Source: Diphasiastrum complanatum
Taxonomy: Eukaryota > Streptophyta > Lycopodiopsida > Lycopodiales > Lycopodiaceae
Length of the DNA: 64,000 nt
Direction of reading: 5' to 3'
Assembly: GCA_029204225.1 (NCBI GenBank)
Contig: CM055094.1
Location: forward strand, 7,241,143 to 7,305,142
The translations under genes and the position numbers were made by a program. Below the pieces are notes generated by a model. That model was not told the DNA's origin. It searched no databases and was given only the letters and a program-made list of their open reading frames with translations. Below, piece after piece: positions 35,640-54,787 of this stretch. Position 1 is the stretch's first letter. The number at the start of each line of letters is the position of its first letter.

Positions 35640-41588
<5,949 letters not shown>

Positions 41589-43939
41589 TTTGTTTCATCA
41601 TTCTTGCTGAAAGACTTTCTCTGGACACGAAGTGTCAAATAAATATGGAAAAAGAGTTTGTGGAGGATGTCATATTACCAACTCTAAACAATCAGCTTGG
41701 TTTCATGGAATTAAGTTTAATAATTTTACATTTTGTATGTTAAAATGTTTGTCCTCTTACTATTTGGATGGAGTAAACTAGTTCTTTTTTTGGTCTAGAT
41801 ATGTCGTTTGTCTAGAACATTGTAGTTAACTTCACATTTCAGTTTTTATCATTGATATTTGATTTTCAAGTACAAGATTATATTCATGAATATTATCTTT
41901 GCAGAAGTTGACATACAGTATGGTTATTCTTATGAGTTCTAAATTCATCTTAAACGGTGATTAAAGAATTCGATTTTACTCCTTTTAACATTTTGCATTT
42001 TCATGATTTTGTGTCATAGCATTTTGAAATTCAATCAATGTTAAGCGTGGTTTAACATTACATTCACAATTTCATTCTTTCAAGTTCGATCTTTGATGAG
42101 TTTACGTTTTCAGGAAATCACAATTTTGCAACTTAAAGTAGCAAAATCATTTTCTCATGATTACAATCAAGACTCCAGCATCAGCATTTGCATGGTCACC
42201 AACTTTTGATGGCAACCCCTTGGGATATACACAACATTTTTATTACAGACTTACATGAAAGAAAACTTGAAAATTGAGTTGATCATCGAAAGAATAATCC
42301 AAAACATTACATGTTTTTCATAAATCACAGCCAACCATAGCAATAGAAGTTCCCAATGCAAAAACTAGCGTGCAATGTTAGTTTTTGATTTGTAGATGAA
42401 TGTTTAGCCCACATTACGATCTTCTCTTCTCCAGGAGCTGTATTGCAGTGTGGCCTCTTATTACCAAATTCATGCCAAAACAACTACATGCAAGCTTTTG
42501 TGTATCTTGAGTTTGCATGTCTCGATTCTACTCTCTAATTATGTGAGGCTTCAACTGAAACACATAAATCTACTAAATTAATCGAGTGAAATCACATAAT
42601 TCTCCTAACACCCTTAATTTTAGTTATTTTAGTTTCTATTTGAGCGCTAACACAAATAACTATATCATCGAAATGTATGAAATTTTTTGGTGAAGAACTT
42701 CATGGAATGCTTGTACAAACCTTCGCTCCAGATAGAAGTAAAAGTTGATGATGAGCATTATGTTGTCTTTCCAAGAATATGTTAAAGAGGATTACAAAGT
42801 AGTTTTCGCTACCCTTTTTCAAACTTGTCATCTTTGATACCCATTACAATCACCATGAAACACACAAACTGACCGTGCAGGTCAACCAATAGTAAAACTC
42901 ACTAGCATATTCTTTTTTAACTTCAATCTTGAATTAAGAGAAGTATATTCTATCCAATATAGAAATCTATAACATAGATCATTCCTTATATGCAGTGGAA
43001 ATTTCATTTTTGACTATAAGAACTTCCATATTTCATATTTTTCTACCATACCAACATAAATGATCTAGTAAATTTTTCAAAAATGTATTCTATGTTTTCA
43101 ACTAGGACAAGAATTAGGTAATGAGATATGTTTTGGTCTACAAATATCTCAATTTTATCGATGATCGATATATATCTATTTAGTTTTACCATCTAACATA
43201 TTTGACGTCTCAACAATTCCTTGTGCAATAGATGCTATGTACCATACCTTTAGCATTGTTGCCTACATTGTCCTTTCTCACACAAAGTAAAATCATTTTC
43301 ATACATAAAACAATATGGAGAGACAACAATTGAAGGACTTGGCAACAAAATATTCTTTAATTCGTTGATCCCAACCAAGTATAAGCTAGAGATTAAACCA
43401 CCGTAGCTTCACCTCCCAAGCCACGTTGTGTGAACGCTAATGAAGAGAGGAAACTAGTAATCAACAATTGGAAGCTGAATGTGTACGAGGGTTAATTTAT
43501 GTTTGGTAGATATAGACCCCAAGATGACTATGCATGTGCCATGCAACCCTATTAGACTCTCCCAATTGGAGTTACTATTGATACTCCTGACCATGCATAG
43601 TAGTCAAACACCATGAATCGCCCCACATTTCACAATTGGAGTGCATAGGCCCTCTCAAGGTTACAAATTTGGCCTTGATTGGGTGCAACTATAATCTTGA
43701 CAATTGCCAAATACCCATGTCAAGGATAATTCCAAATCTTGGTACTGGACATTGACATAACACAAAGAAAAGACATTGGAACGAGGTATGTGATAATGAG
43801 ACTTGTTTATTGCTCTATTGCAAGTAATTGTATCATTTATGCTTTTTTCTAAATAACTTGCAACAATATTGAAATGTGTTTAAAACATGATAGAAGTTTC
43901 CCAAATTGGCTTGCATATTGCCCTTGTTGTAATACACTT
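41589..43939. other. intergenic AT-rich DNA, nothing recognised
   Basis: 2.35 kb between the end of the Nudix gene and the young copia. I see no convincing ORF, RNA gene or inverted-repeat element. The first few hundred bases should hold the Nudix 3' UTR; an AATAAA at 41638-41643 is a plausible polyadenylation signal. Confidence 0.5.
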
Positions 43940-44621
43940 TGTTAAAAATTCACAATTCTAGCTTGACTAGTTTTGGTCATATGACTTGTAAATAGTTAGA
44001 TGGTCATGATGTGGCTTGTCACACGTGCCAAATAGCATAGGATTCCATTCATAAGGATGTTCTCAAGTAGACCTAAGTGTTATAACCTTTGGAATGAGTC
44101 CAAATTATGCTTAGATACAAGGGAGAAAAAATAGGAGCTATTTTTGGTAGTTTTTGCATTGTTGAGGGATCTCCAAGATTCCAACCCTAACTTGGTAGGG
44201 ATGAAAGATCCACCAAAATTAGCATTAGGGATAGGTTTAGGGCTACTCATACCTGCCCAAAACCGTGATGGATCATGTATATATAGGTGATGATATCTCA
44301 CCAAAATCAATCAAGCAATTTCATGTTTTTTCTCTCATAATGGTGCAATTGCTCTCTATGTTCATAATTGTTTGAGTACTTGTGATTACTAATGATTATA
44401 GGATTGAATGTAGGTCTGGTGTACAGTACTCAGACTGTGGGAGGCCGTACTTTCACACGTGTGAAGCCTTCTTCAAGGATTTGGGCCATTTAGTGAGGTT
44501 CAAGCATAGATTTTTGATAGATTTTGATGGTTCAACTTGTGCTAATCTTATGAAATCATAATCTATTGTTTCCCTCATCATTTCAAGTGTTTTAGGATCC
44601 TTATTTGCTGTAATTTTTACA
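43940..44621 (+). repeat. 5' LTR of the young copia
   Basis: Runs from TGTTAAAAATTC to TTTTTACA. A TATA box (TATATATAGG) lies at 44278-44287, so transcription probably starts near 44310. Against the 3' LTR it differs at four sites, all G/A or C/T. Confidence 0.95.
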
Positions 44622-44634
44622 TGGTATCAGAGCC
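44622..44634 (+). other. tRNA-Met primer binding site
   Basis: TGGTATCAGAGCC directly follows the LTR. It is the classic copia primer site complementary to initiator tRNA-Met. Confidence 0.9.
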
Positions 44635-45432
44635 TAAAGGCTGAAATGAGCTAAATCCTTGGTTTTCATTCAATTTGATCACAAGTTTTGATCTAAATCT
44701 TGTGTAGATTGGATCTTAGCATCTAGTATTGATTCTAGAACTCAAAGTGAGTCAAATACATTGGAGATTGGTGTTGTGTGACTTCATTTGCAGGTGTTTA
44801 GGTGTCTAAAACCAGAGGCAAAGTTGAATTCAATTCACATTACCAAGATAGCAAGTTTTGTTTGCTCCAAGCATTGATTTCTAAGCGAGTTTTGGAGGTG
44901 ATTTCATAGAGGAGGCTTTCTAGCATTCAACGAGAGGGAAGATCAGAGTTTTGGGGACTCTTAAAGGCTGTTCTAAGGTGTAGTAGGCACCTCCTAAAGT
45001 GATTTAGGTTCAGTCCAACCATTGCTTGACTTATGCACCAAATTAGATCAATTTTTCATCAATTTTGATCATTTTTTGCTTGTGATTGGATAGTAGATTG
45101 TGTTGCATCCTCATTAAGTTCCATTTAGATCTTTTACAAGTGATTTTGGAAGTATATTAGGTTGCTGAAATTCACTCTTGATCAGATCATTTGGAAGCTT
45201 TAATGTTCTTTATAGAAAGAGGGGCAATTCTACTAGTATTGTCTACTTCAATCAAGCAAGTGCATTGTTTCTAGTATTCTATGATTTGATTTTGTTAGAG
45301 ATCATTCTTAGATCTTTATAGGAAGTCTATTACTGATCTTTTCAGGTCCCTAAGAAGTGGGATAAGGTAGACCTTCAATCAAATCAATAGAAGTAACCTT
45401 CATTTGTGTCAAGTCCTTGATTAAGAGACTAG

Positions 45433-48400
45433 ATGGCATCTATAAATGCATATCTTTTGGATACTAATGAAAGGCTCAACAAAACTAACTATTCCATATG
45501 GAAAGTTAGAATGGAATCTATCATGATCATGCAAGATCTGATGGAAATTGTAAATGGTAAGGAGGGTGAACCTATTCATCCTCAAGAAAAAGCCAAATAC
45601 ATCAAGAGGTGCAATGTTGCACTACATTGCATAAAAATGAATGTTGCAAATGAACTCTTAAGAGAGGTAGGAGATTGCACTTCAGCTCAAGATGCTTGGG
45701 AGACTTTGCAAAAGGTCTATGAATCCAAGAACCAAACTAGAATGTTAGCTTTGAAGAATCAAATCTATAGAAGCTATCAAAAGAAAGGAGAGAGTGCACA
45801 TACTTTTGTCCTAAGAGTAAAGGAATTGAACAAAGAGCTAGCCTTTATAGGTGACCCTATCAAAGATGAAGAGCTTGTTCAACTCATATTGAATGGACTA
45901 AGCTTTGAATTTGACAATTTGGTTCAGGGATATGCAATTATGGGTAAGCTACCCATACTTGAAGAACTCCAAGGCACACTCATGGCCGAGGAATCAAGAA
46001 GGAGCCAAATGCAAGAGAGGATGGATAGGCTTTCCATCCAAGGTGGATATGACCAAGCTCTCTTCACCAAAGGCAAAGGCAAGTCCAAAGGCAAAGGATC
46101 AACATTCAAGAAGTCTACAAAGCTTGAGGATCAAGAAGGACCCCCAAAGGCATCTCCATCAACCACCAAAGTCAAGAAGGACAAATCAAAGGTGAAGTGC
46201 TACTATTGTAGCAAGATGGGGCATTATGCCTCGGAATGCTTCAAGAGGAAGCAAGATCAAAGCCAAGCCAACATGAGCAAAGAGGAGGAGGAGGAGAGTT
46301 CACATGAGGACTCTCTCATGATGTCCATATTTTCTTCAACAAGCTTCAAAGGAGAAGATCCTTGGTGGATTGACTCGGGTGCTAGTTCACACATGACTAG
46401 TAAAAGGGAGTTTTTCTCTTCTCTCTTATCTTATGATGGACCTATAAAGTCTATCTATACAGCAAATGATGAAGCTTGTAAGATTGAAGGAGTTGGTAGC
46501 ATTCCCCTTTGCTTAGGATCTTCCAAAAAGATCAACATAGAAGGTGTTTTGTACATTCCTACAATAACAAAGAATCTACTAAGTGTTGGCCAAATGGTAG
46601 ACAATGGTTTCAATGTTGACTTTGCTTCAAATGAATGTTTCATCAAGAAGAAGGGTAAGATAGTGGCTAAGGGCACTAGACTTGGCAAACTTTATAAGCT
46701 GGATGCATTTGTGGATACTAATGTTGTCATGTTGGCCGAGAAGAGCAAGATATCTACCTTTACTTTATGGCACAAAAGACTTGGACATGTCAACTCGGGT
46801 TCCATGGAGGCTATGATCAAGGAGGAGTATGCTTTAGGCCTACCAAGGTCTATTGAGAAGGAAGACAAGGTTTGTGAAGCTTGTGCCTTATCCAAGGCAC
46901 ATAAGAAGGTGTTTCCTAACTCCATCACAAAGTCATCTCATCCTCTTGAACTCATACACTCGGATGTGCACATTTCTAGCACCAAATCTAATGGAGGTTC
47001 ATCCATGTTTTTAACCTTCATTGATGACTACTCAAGATATTGTTGGGTGTTCTTACTTTCCTTCAAGTCTCAAGTATTTGATACTTTTGTAAAGTTCAAG
47101 CTGTTTGTGGAAAAGCATCATAATCATAGCATCAAGATCCTTAGAAGTGACAATGGTGGAGAATTCATCTCCAATGAGTTCAAGGCCTTTTGTGAGGAGG
47201 AAGGGATCAAGAAAGAGACTTCTTGTCCTTACACTCCTCAACAAAATGGAGTTGCTGAAAGAAGGAATAGAACATTATGTGAATGTTCTAAGGCTTTAAG
47301 ATTAGATGCTTGTTTGCCCAAATCCTTTTGGGGTGAGTCTCTTGTATGTGCAAACTACTTGATGAATAGGGTGTCTTGCAAAGCAATTGAAGGCAAAACT
47401 CCATATGAGATGTTGTATGGAAAGAAACCCAATCTTAATCACTTGAAAGTTTTTGGGTGTATATGTTATGTGCATGTGCCATTGGAAACAAGAACCAAGG
47501 AGGATCCATCTTCCACAAGAGGGATCATGCTTGGATATGCAAGCTCAAGCAAGGGCTACAAAGTCTATCTCCCATCCTTGAACAAATTTGTTGTTTCAAG
47601 GGATGTCATCTTTGATGAACATCATATGCATATGCTTGAAGAAGGCTCAAGTGCTCCAACAATCAAGAAGAAGATGGCCGAGGAGCAAGATCTTGGTTTT
47701 GAGGAGGAGCTCATGGAGGAGCAAGCACCAAACCCACCTATCACACCAAGGAGATCTTCAAGGGCAAAAGTGGAGCCATCAAGGCTCACATATCAAGGAA
47801 AAGGACAGCAAGTTGAGGGTATCTCATCCACTTCTTATGCTTTATCTAGTTTTGAAGAACCATCTAATGTTGAAGATGCATTGAACTCCAAAGAATGGTA
47901 TAAAGCTATGTTGGATGAGTATGATGCCTTGATTGAGAATGAAACTTGGTTGCTTGTTGAGAGACCTCAAAGGAATGTAATAGGATGCAAGTGGGTCTTC
48001 AAGCTTAAGTTGAATGCAAATGGGAGTGTTAACAAACATAAAGCAAGATTAGTTGCAAAAGGTTATGCTCAAGAGAGAGGGATAGACTATGAGGAAACTT
48101 TTGCACCCGTGGCCAAGATGGTCACAATAAGACTAATCATTGCACTTGCATCACATTTTGGATGGATTCTATGTCAAATGGATGTCTCTAATGCTTTCTT
48201 GAATGGTTTTTTGGAAGAGGATATCTATATGGAGCAGCCACAAGGGTTCATCAAGCATGGAATGGAGAACAAAGTATGCCATCTCCAAAGAAGCATCTAT
48301 GGCTTGAAGCAAGCCTCGAGATCTTGGAATTCAAGACTACATTGCTATCTTATTTCACTTTCTTTTGTTCAAAGTGAATATGATCCCACTCTTTACATTA

Positions 48401-49401
48401 AGTTTGATGATGTTGGTATTGTACTTTTACTCATTTATGTAGATGACATCATCATTAGTGGAAATAGTGTTGATGGTATTGAAAAAATCAAGATAGATCT
48501 ATCCTTAGAGTTCAAGATGGTAGATCTAGGGTGTCTTCACTTAATCTTAGGCATAGAAGTACTTAGAGGGTCTGATTTTATCTTTATAAGTCAAGTAAAC
48601 TATGCTCAAAGTCTTTTGAAGAAGTTTAAGATGGAAGTATGCAAAAGTGTTGACACACCAATGGAGCAAGATGTAAAAGTGCCAAATGAAGATGATGAAA
48701 GATCCTTCATGGACATCACTTTGTTTAGGCAACTTATAGGTTCCTTAATGTGGATCACTATAACTAGACCAGATCTTAGCTTTAGTGTATGTAGGTTGAG
48801 CCAATCCATGCAAAAGCCATTGAATATCCATTGGAAAAAGGCTAAGAGGATTCTAAGATACATCTCGGGTACATTGGATTTTGGGATTCTATATAGAGGA
48901 GATGTGATTAACCTTCATGCATTTAGTGATTCAGATTTTGCAGGGGACAAGAGGGATAGGAAATCAACAAGTGCCTATTCAACTTTCATAGGAGAAGGTG
49001 TGGTTTCATGGCTTTCAAAAAAACAAGAAACTATATCTCTATCTTCAACCGAGGCCGAGTACAAAGCTTTGACAACCACTACAAAGGAGGTACTTTGGAT
49101 CAAGAGATTATTGGTGGAACTAAAGATCATGGATTCAGAGGAGGCACCAATCATCTACAATGACAATATATCAGCCCAACACCTTGCATCTAACCCAATC
49201 TTCCATGCAAGATCTAAGCACATTGAGATATGCCATCACTTTGTGAGAGAAATGGTGCAAGCCAAGGAGATTGCTTTGGAGCATGTTCCAAGCAATGAAT
49301 GTGTAGCTGATCTACTTACTAAACCACTTCAAAAGACACCTTTTATGAAGTTCAGATCATCACTTGGAGTGATTAGTAAAGCAATGATTGAACCAAGCTA
49401 G
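45433..49401 (+). CDS. copia gag-pol polyprotein, intact, 1322 aa
   Basis: One frame from ATG 45433. Order: copia gag (about residues 1-220), CCHC zinc knuckle CYYCSKMGHYASEC (from residue 256), protease DSGASSHM (about 314), pre-integrase H..H/C..C (about 445-475), integrase core with D (IHSDVH, about 509), D (RSDNGGEF, about 571) and E (QQNGVAERRNRTLCE, about 610), reverse transcriptase with NAFLNG and YVDDIIISG (about 1002), RNase H with SDSDFAGD and SSTEAEYKAL (about 1165-1215). All catalytic residues I can check are present. The order INT before RT is diagnostic of Ty1/copia. It is made as one polyprotein and self-cleaved in virus-like particles. An 811-nt leader precedes it. Confidence 0.97.
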   Translation: MASINAYLLDTNERLNKTNYSIWKVRMESIMIMQDLMEIVNGKEGEPIHPQEKAKYIKRCNVALHCIKMNVANELLREVGDCTSAQDAWETLQKVYESKNQTRMLALKNQIYRSYQKKGESAHTFVLRVKELNKELAFIGDPIKDEELVQLILNGLSFEFDNLVQGYAIMGKLPILEELQGTLMAEESRRSQMQERMDRLSIQGGYDQALFTKGKGKSKGKGSTFKKSTKLEDQEGPPKASPSTTKVKKDKSKVKCYYCSKMGHYASECFKRKQDQSQANMSKEEEEESSHEDSLMMSIFSSTSFKGEDPWWIDSGASSHMTSKREFFSSLLSYDGPIKSIYTANDEACKIEGVGSIPLCLGSSKKINIEGVLYIPTITKNLLSVGQMVDNGFNVDFASNECFIKKKGKIVAKGTRLGKLYKLDAFVDTNVVMLAEKSKISTFTLWHKRLGHVNSGSMEAMIKEEYALGLPRSIEKEDKVCEACALSKAHKKVFPNSITKSSHPLELIHSDVHISSTKSNGGSSMFLTFIDDYSRYCWVFLLSFKSQVFDTFVKFKLFVEKHHNHSIKILRSDNGGEFISNEFKAFCEEEGIKKETSCPYTPQQNGVAERRNRTLCECSKALRLDACLPKSFWGESLVCANYLMNRVSCKAIEGKTPYEMLYGKKPNLNHLKVFGCICYVHVPLETRTKEDPSSTRGIMLGYASSSKGYKVYLPSLNKFVVSRDVIFDEHHMHMLEEGSSAPTIKKKMAEEQDLGFEEELMEEQAPNPPITPRRSSRAKVEPSRLTYQGKGQQVEGISSTSYALSSFEEPSNVEDALNSKEWYKAMLDEYDALIENETWLLVERPQRNVIGCKWVFKLKLNANGSVNKHKARLVAKGYAQERGIDYEETFAPVAKMVTIRLIIALASHFGWILCQMDVSNAFLNGFLEEDIYMEQPQGFIKHGMENKVCHLQRSIYGLKQASRSWNSRLHCYLISLSFVQSEYDPTLYIKFDDVGIVLLLIYVDDIIISGNSVDGIEKIKIDLSLEFKMVDLGCLHLILGIEVLRGSDFIFISQVNYAQSLLKKFKMEVCKSVDTPMEQDVKVPNEDDERSFMDITLFRQLIGSLMWITITRPDLSFSVCRLSQSMQKPLNIHWKKAKRILRYISGTLDFGILYRGDVINLHAFSDSDFAGDKRDRKSTSAYSTFIGEGVVSWLSKKQETISLSSTEAEYKALTTTTKEVLWIKRLLVELKIMDSEEAPIIYNDNISAQHLASNPIFHARSKHIEICHHFVREMVQAKEIALEHVPSNECVADLLTKPLQKTPFMKFRSSLGVISKAMIEPS

Positions 49402-49415
49402 ATAGTGAGGAGGAG
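49402..49415 (+). other. polypurine tract of the young copia
   Basis: The purine-rich AGTGAGGAGGAG stretch ends directly at the start of the 3' LTR and would prime plus-strand DNA. Only 14 bases separate the stop codon from the LTR. Confidence 0.8.
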
Positions 49416-50097
49416 TGTTAAAAATTCACAATTCTAGCTTGACTAGTTTTGGTCATATGACTTGTAAATAGTTAGATGGTCATGATGTGGCTTGTCACAC
49501 GTGCCAAATAGCATAGGATTCCATTCATAAGGATGTTCTCAAGTAGACCTAAGTGTTATAACCTTTGGAATGAGTCCAAATTATGCTTAGATACAAGGGA
49601 GAAAAAATAGGAGCTATTTTTGGTAATTTTTGCATTGTTGAGGGATCTCCAAGATTCCAACCCTAACTTGGTAGGGATGAAAGATCCACCAAAATTAGCA
49701 TTAGGGATAGGTTTAGGGCTACTCATACCTGCCCAAAACCGTGATGGATCATGTATATATAGGTGATGATATCTCACCAAAATCAATCAAGCAATTTCAT
49801 GTTTTTTCTCTCATAATGGTGCAATTGCTCTCTATGTTCATAATTGTTTGAGTACTTGTGATTACTAATGATTATAGGATTGAATGTAGGTCTGGTGTAC
49901 AGTACTCAGACTGTGGGAGGCCATACTTTCACACGTGTGAAGCCTTCTTCAAGGATTTGGGCCATTTAGTGAGGTTCAAGCATAGATTTTTGATGGATTT
50001 TGATGGTTCAACTTGTGCTAATCTTATGAAATCATAATCTATTGTTTCCCTCATCATTTCAAGTGCTTTAGGATCCTTATTTGCTGTAATTTTTACA
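49416..50097 (+). repeat. 3' LTR of the young copia
   Basis: 682 bp, the same length as the 5' LTR, with four base differences. It is followed by the CACTT target duplication. Confidence 0.95.
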
Positions 50098-50188
50098 CAC
50101 TTACAAGAAATTGTAAAATATTCAAGCTAGATTTTGCCATTTTTTCACAATCAGTACCCAAGATGCTTTATGATATTCACGAGCAATC
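50098..50188 (-). other. target-site sequence, possibly an older LTR end
   Basis: Right of the target duplication, a stretch reads on the minus strand TGTGAAAAAATGGCAAAATC then TAGCTTG, resembling the LTR start at 51870 (TGTGAGAAATTGGCAAAAATC). The copia may have inserted beside or within an older related LTR. Confidence 0.35.
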
Positions 50189-51870
<1,682 letters not shown>

Positions 51871-52882
51871 CAAAAAATAGCTTGGAAAGGTACTAGATCA
51901 CTTGAGAAGTTTGTAAATCTTTTTGAGTGGATCCTTTGGTATGCATAAGAAGTGAAGATTAGCCAAGGGATCCATCATAGCAGCACCCTCACCATATCCA
52001 TGATAAAATCTCTTTGGTAGAGATCTCTTGCAGCCAATACCTTTGAAGAGTACTCCACCAATATGCCACTATGATCATGGGCTTCCTCCATGCTTGATGA
52101 TTGTCTATGATTTGAAAGCTCCACATGCATGATGGTTGCACCATAAATAGAGAAATCCGAGAAAATCATGAGAGGAATCATCATCCTCTTCATCTTGGTC
52201 TTTGGCTTTGTCATTAGAGAAGTGTTGGTGTTGCTTCTTACTCCTCTCTTTGTGCTTGGCAAATAGAACTTTGCCATCATTATTATGATTTGAGTGATAG
52301 CTTGTCCATCCTCAAGAGTTTGTACTCTTGTCTTGATTCTTCACAAATAAGCACACTTTGAAGGGCCTCTAGACTTGGTAGCTCCTCCTTAATGGCCTAG
52401 GATTGGACAAGGTTGTCATATTCAAGAATGACTTGAACTAGCTCACTTTGATTGATTGAATCACCAATGCAAGCAAGCTCCCTATGAATATCCTTGACTC
52501 TCAAAACATAATTAGATGCACTCTCATCACTCTTTTGACTACTTTGGAAGCTTCGATTTCTAAGAGTGAGGAGCCTAGATGTGTTCTTATCCTCATAGAT
52601 GGACTTGAGACAATTCCAAGCTTCCTTGGATGTAGTACAATCACCAATCTCTCCCAAAATCTCATTAGAGACATTCATCTTGATCAAGTGAAGAGCCATC
52701 CTAGCTCTCTTCTTGTATTTTTGTACTTCTTGAAGGACTTGAGGCTCCTCCTCAATCCAAAGTACAATGTCCATTACATGTTGGAGTATCAAGATTGACT
52801 CTATTCTAAGCTTCCAAACAGAATAGTTGGAGGTAGATAGTCTTTCACTAGATTCCAATAGGTAGGAACCCATATAAGCCAT
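51871..52882 (-). pseudogene. copia gag remnant, minus strand
   Basis: The frame 52882-52397 reads a copia gag start (SYLLESSERLSTSNYSVWKLRIESIL, GDCTTSKEAWNCLKSIYEDKNTS, YVLRVKDIHREL) that follows the same pattern as the intact element's gag at moderate identity. It therefore belongs to a sister family. Downstream frames (52280-51975) are degenerate and no protease, integrase or RT is left. Confidence 0.8.
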
Positions 52883-53600
52883 AAAATAGTGAAGACTCCT
52901 TGTAATAAGACACTAAAATGTTGCTACACTCTCACTATAGGATCCAATAATGATGTGCTATCACTTCCTATGCAAGATCTTGCAACAAACTATGAGTTGA
53001 TTCTCACTAGCTATCTCAATCTCTCCAAAACTAGATCTACTTCACATCAAATGATGGAGTATGGGCAAAGTTAGGATCAAACACTCTTAGCATGTGTGAA
53101 ATACACTAAGAAACCAAATTTGACTCAAATACAATGATATTGCATGAAACAAAATGGCTAAGATCTCAAAACAGTGCCTTGATCACATATAGATAAGATG
53201 GTAAGCATACAACTGTGATTTGGAATCAAACAAGCAATCTCTTGACCAAACCAAATGTGTCCACAAAAGCCTAGGTGCCCTACCTAACCCTCTTCAAAAG
53301 CTTATAACTTTTGATTGGCTTAACCAAATGGAATGAAACTGATTGCATTGGAAATTAGACAAAAATAGCTTTAAAACAAGCTATCTAGCAAGATTTTTGG
53401 ATCAAACATGAAAGAGGACTTTCAAACTGAAATTGGATGTCTCTCACACGTGTCTAAGCACCCGATTCCATACAGTACCAGGTCAAACCAAATCAATGCC
53501 CTATTTGTTGGATTTATCTCCTTTACTCTCCTAAATACTATGTTAATCTGCCTCCATTCATGCTGCTATATTTTACTTGTGTTGTCGCACAGTCTGCATG
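52883..53600. other. no gene recognised; probably copia leader
   Basis: AT-rich DNA upstream (minus strand) of the gag remnant. I could not find an LTR or primer site. Confidence 0.35.

Positions 53601-53637
<37 letters not shown>
53601..53637. repeat. (CA)n microsatellite
   Basis: About 36 bp of CA repeat. Confidence 0.9.
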
Positions 53638-53641
<4 letters not shown>

Positions 53642-54007
53642 AACAAGCGAAGAAAACGCGACTATCTGCATAAATACAAGTAAATTTCCACAGGCAAAAA
53701 AGACAAAAAAGACAACACTGTGTTTTTACACGTGATTTGTGACAGGGAAAAAAGACGACATTGCCCTACAAATGCTAAAGGTGCCCTTATAGAAAAGCGA
53801 AGGTACCTTGTAAATTAGTTTTTAAGGCATTTGTCAGAGTGTCGCATTTTTCGCATTTTCATCAACGTTAATTTCAGCAAAGGCTGACGTCGCGACCTTC
53901 TCACGCTCATCCCATGCAATGTACAATCAAATTTGACAACAACAATAGCCACCCACGATCTCCCACAGATAGCACATTCACTTTTGTACTTTCTTCATCT
54001 GCACACC
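53638..54007. other. no gene recognised
   Basis: Short AT-rich interval before the LTR of the decayed copia; nothing distinctive was seen. Confidence 0.4.
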
Positions 54008-54644
54008 TGTAAAAATTATGTATATGTATTGAATACCATCTGCGTATTCAGTGTGTGAGTATAGCGTCAGAACCAAAACATCACTGATAATTAAAGACAT
54101 ATATAGTAGATGCTTTCGTGCATCGATTCTTTCTTCCAGATGTATTGTCAGTAATAAGTTTATCACCATTATAGATTGTGTGATTAGGTTTGTGGAGCAC
54201 GCGGTTACGTCCGCTATTGTTTTGTGCTCACCTACATTATTGACCTGTATATTTCATTGTACTTAATCTGATTACAACTCTGTTTGTTCTGCGTTTAGAT
54301 TTGTGTCAATATTGCAATGCTTTCTACATTCTGTCTGACTTTCTTATTGCTTAATCTGGTAGTCTGCTCTTCGCGAATTATTATTAGTCTAGCTATTCAC
54401 GACAAATTATCTTTCTGATGTTTTGTTGCTTAATATTTGGCTACGTAATCAGATTGAACATGATTTCTATCACTAACATGCTATTCGTGTCTGATAGGCA
54501 TTGTCATGCTTAGGGAAAGGGTAAGATAGCTTATTCCGCTACGCACAAACATCTTTCATTTGACTTTGCTTCTTTTCGTGTTTGTTTCTTTTCGAGCTAT
54601 CCTTTCGTTTCTCACACCCCTCTTTCCCAACATGGTATCAGAGC
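54008..54644 (+). repeat. 5' LTR and primer site of a decayed copia
   Basis: A TG...CA stretch ending CCCAACA at 54632 is followed directly by TGGTATCAGAGC (54633-54644), the copia tRNA-Met primer site. The right end is firm; the left end (TGTAAAAATT at 54008) is a guess. Confidence 0.6.
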
Positions 54645-54787
54645 TATTTTCGTAGCCTGGTAAGCTTTCATAGTAACAAGACTCTACTAGCCGATAGAGT
54701 AATTGTCTTCTTGTTCTATAATTTAGCATCAGATTTTCATACTTAAGTCACTGATAGTTATTCCTATCACCTAGACTAATCTTCCAC

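Larger units (their letters stand above)
43940..50097 (+). mobile_element. complete, recent Ty1/copia LTR retrotransposon
   Basis: Two 682 bp LTRs (43940-44621 and 49416-50097), a primer binding site, one uninterrupted gag-pol frame and a polypurine tract. A 5 bp target duplication CACTT lies at 43935-43939 and 50098-50102. I counted only four differences between the LTRs, all transitions, about 0.6 percent, so insertion is recent. Older truncated relatives lie at 19299-19960, 24264-26283 and 17818-17941. The element lies intact in plus orientation and may still be capable of movement. Confidence 0.97.

Noticed and set aside
44080-44310. 76-aa minus-strand ORF present twice (also 49556-49786)
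   Set aside because: It is an antisense frame within the copia LTR, duplicated only because the LTR is.
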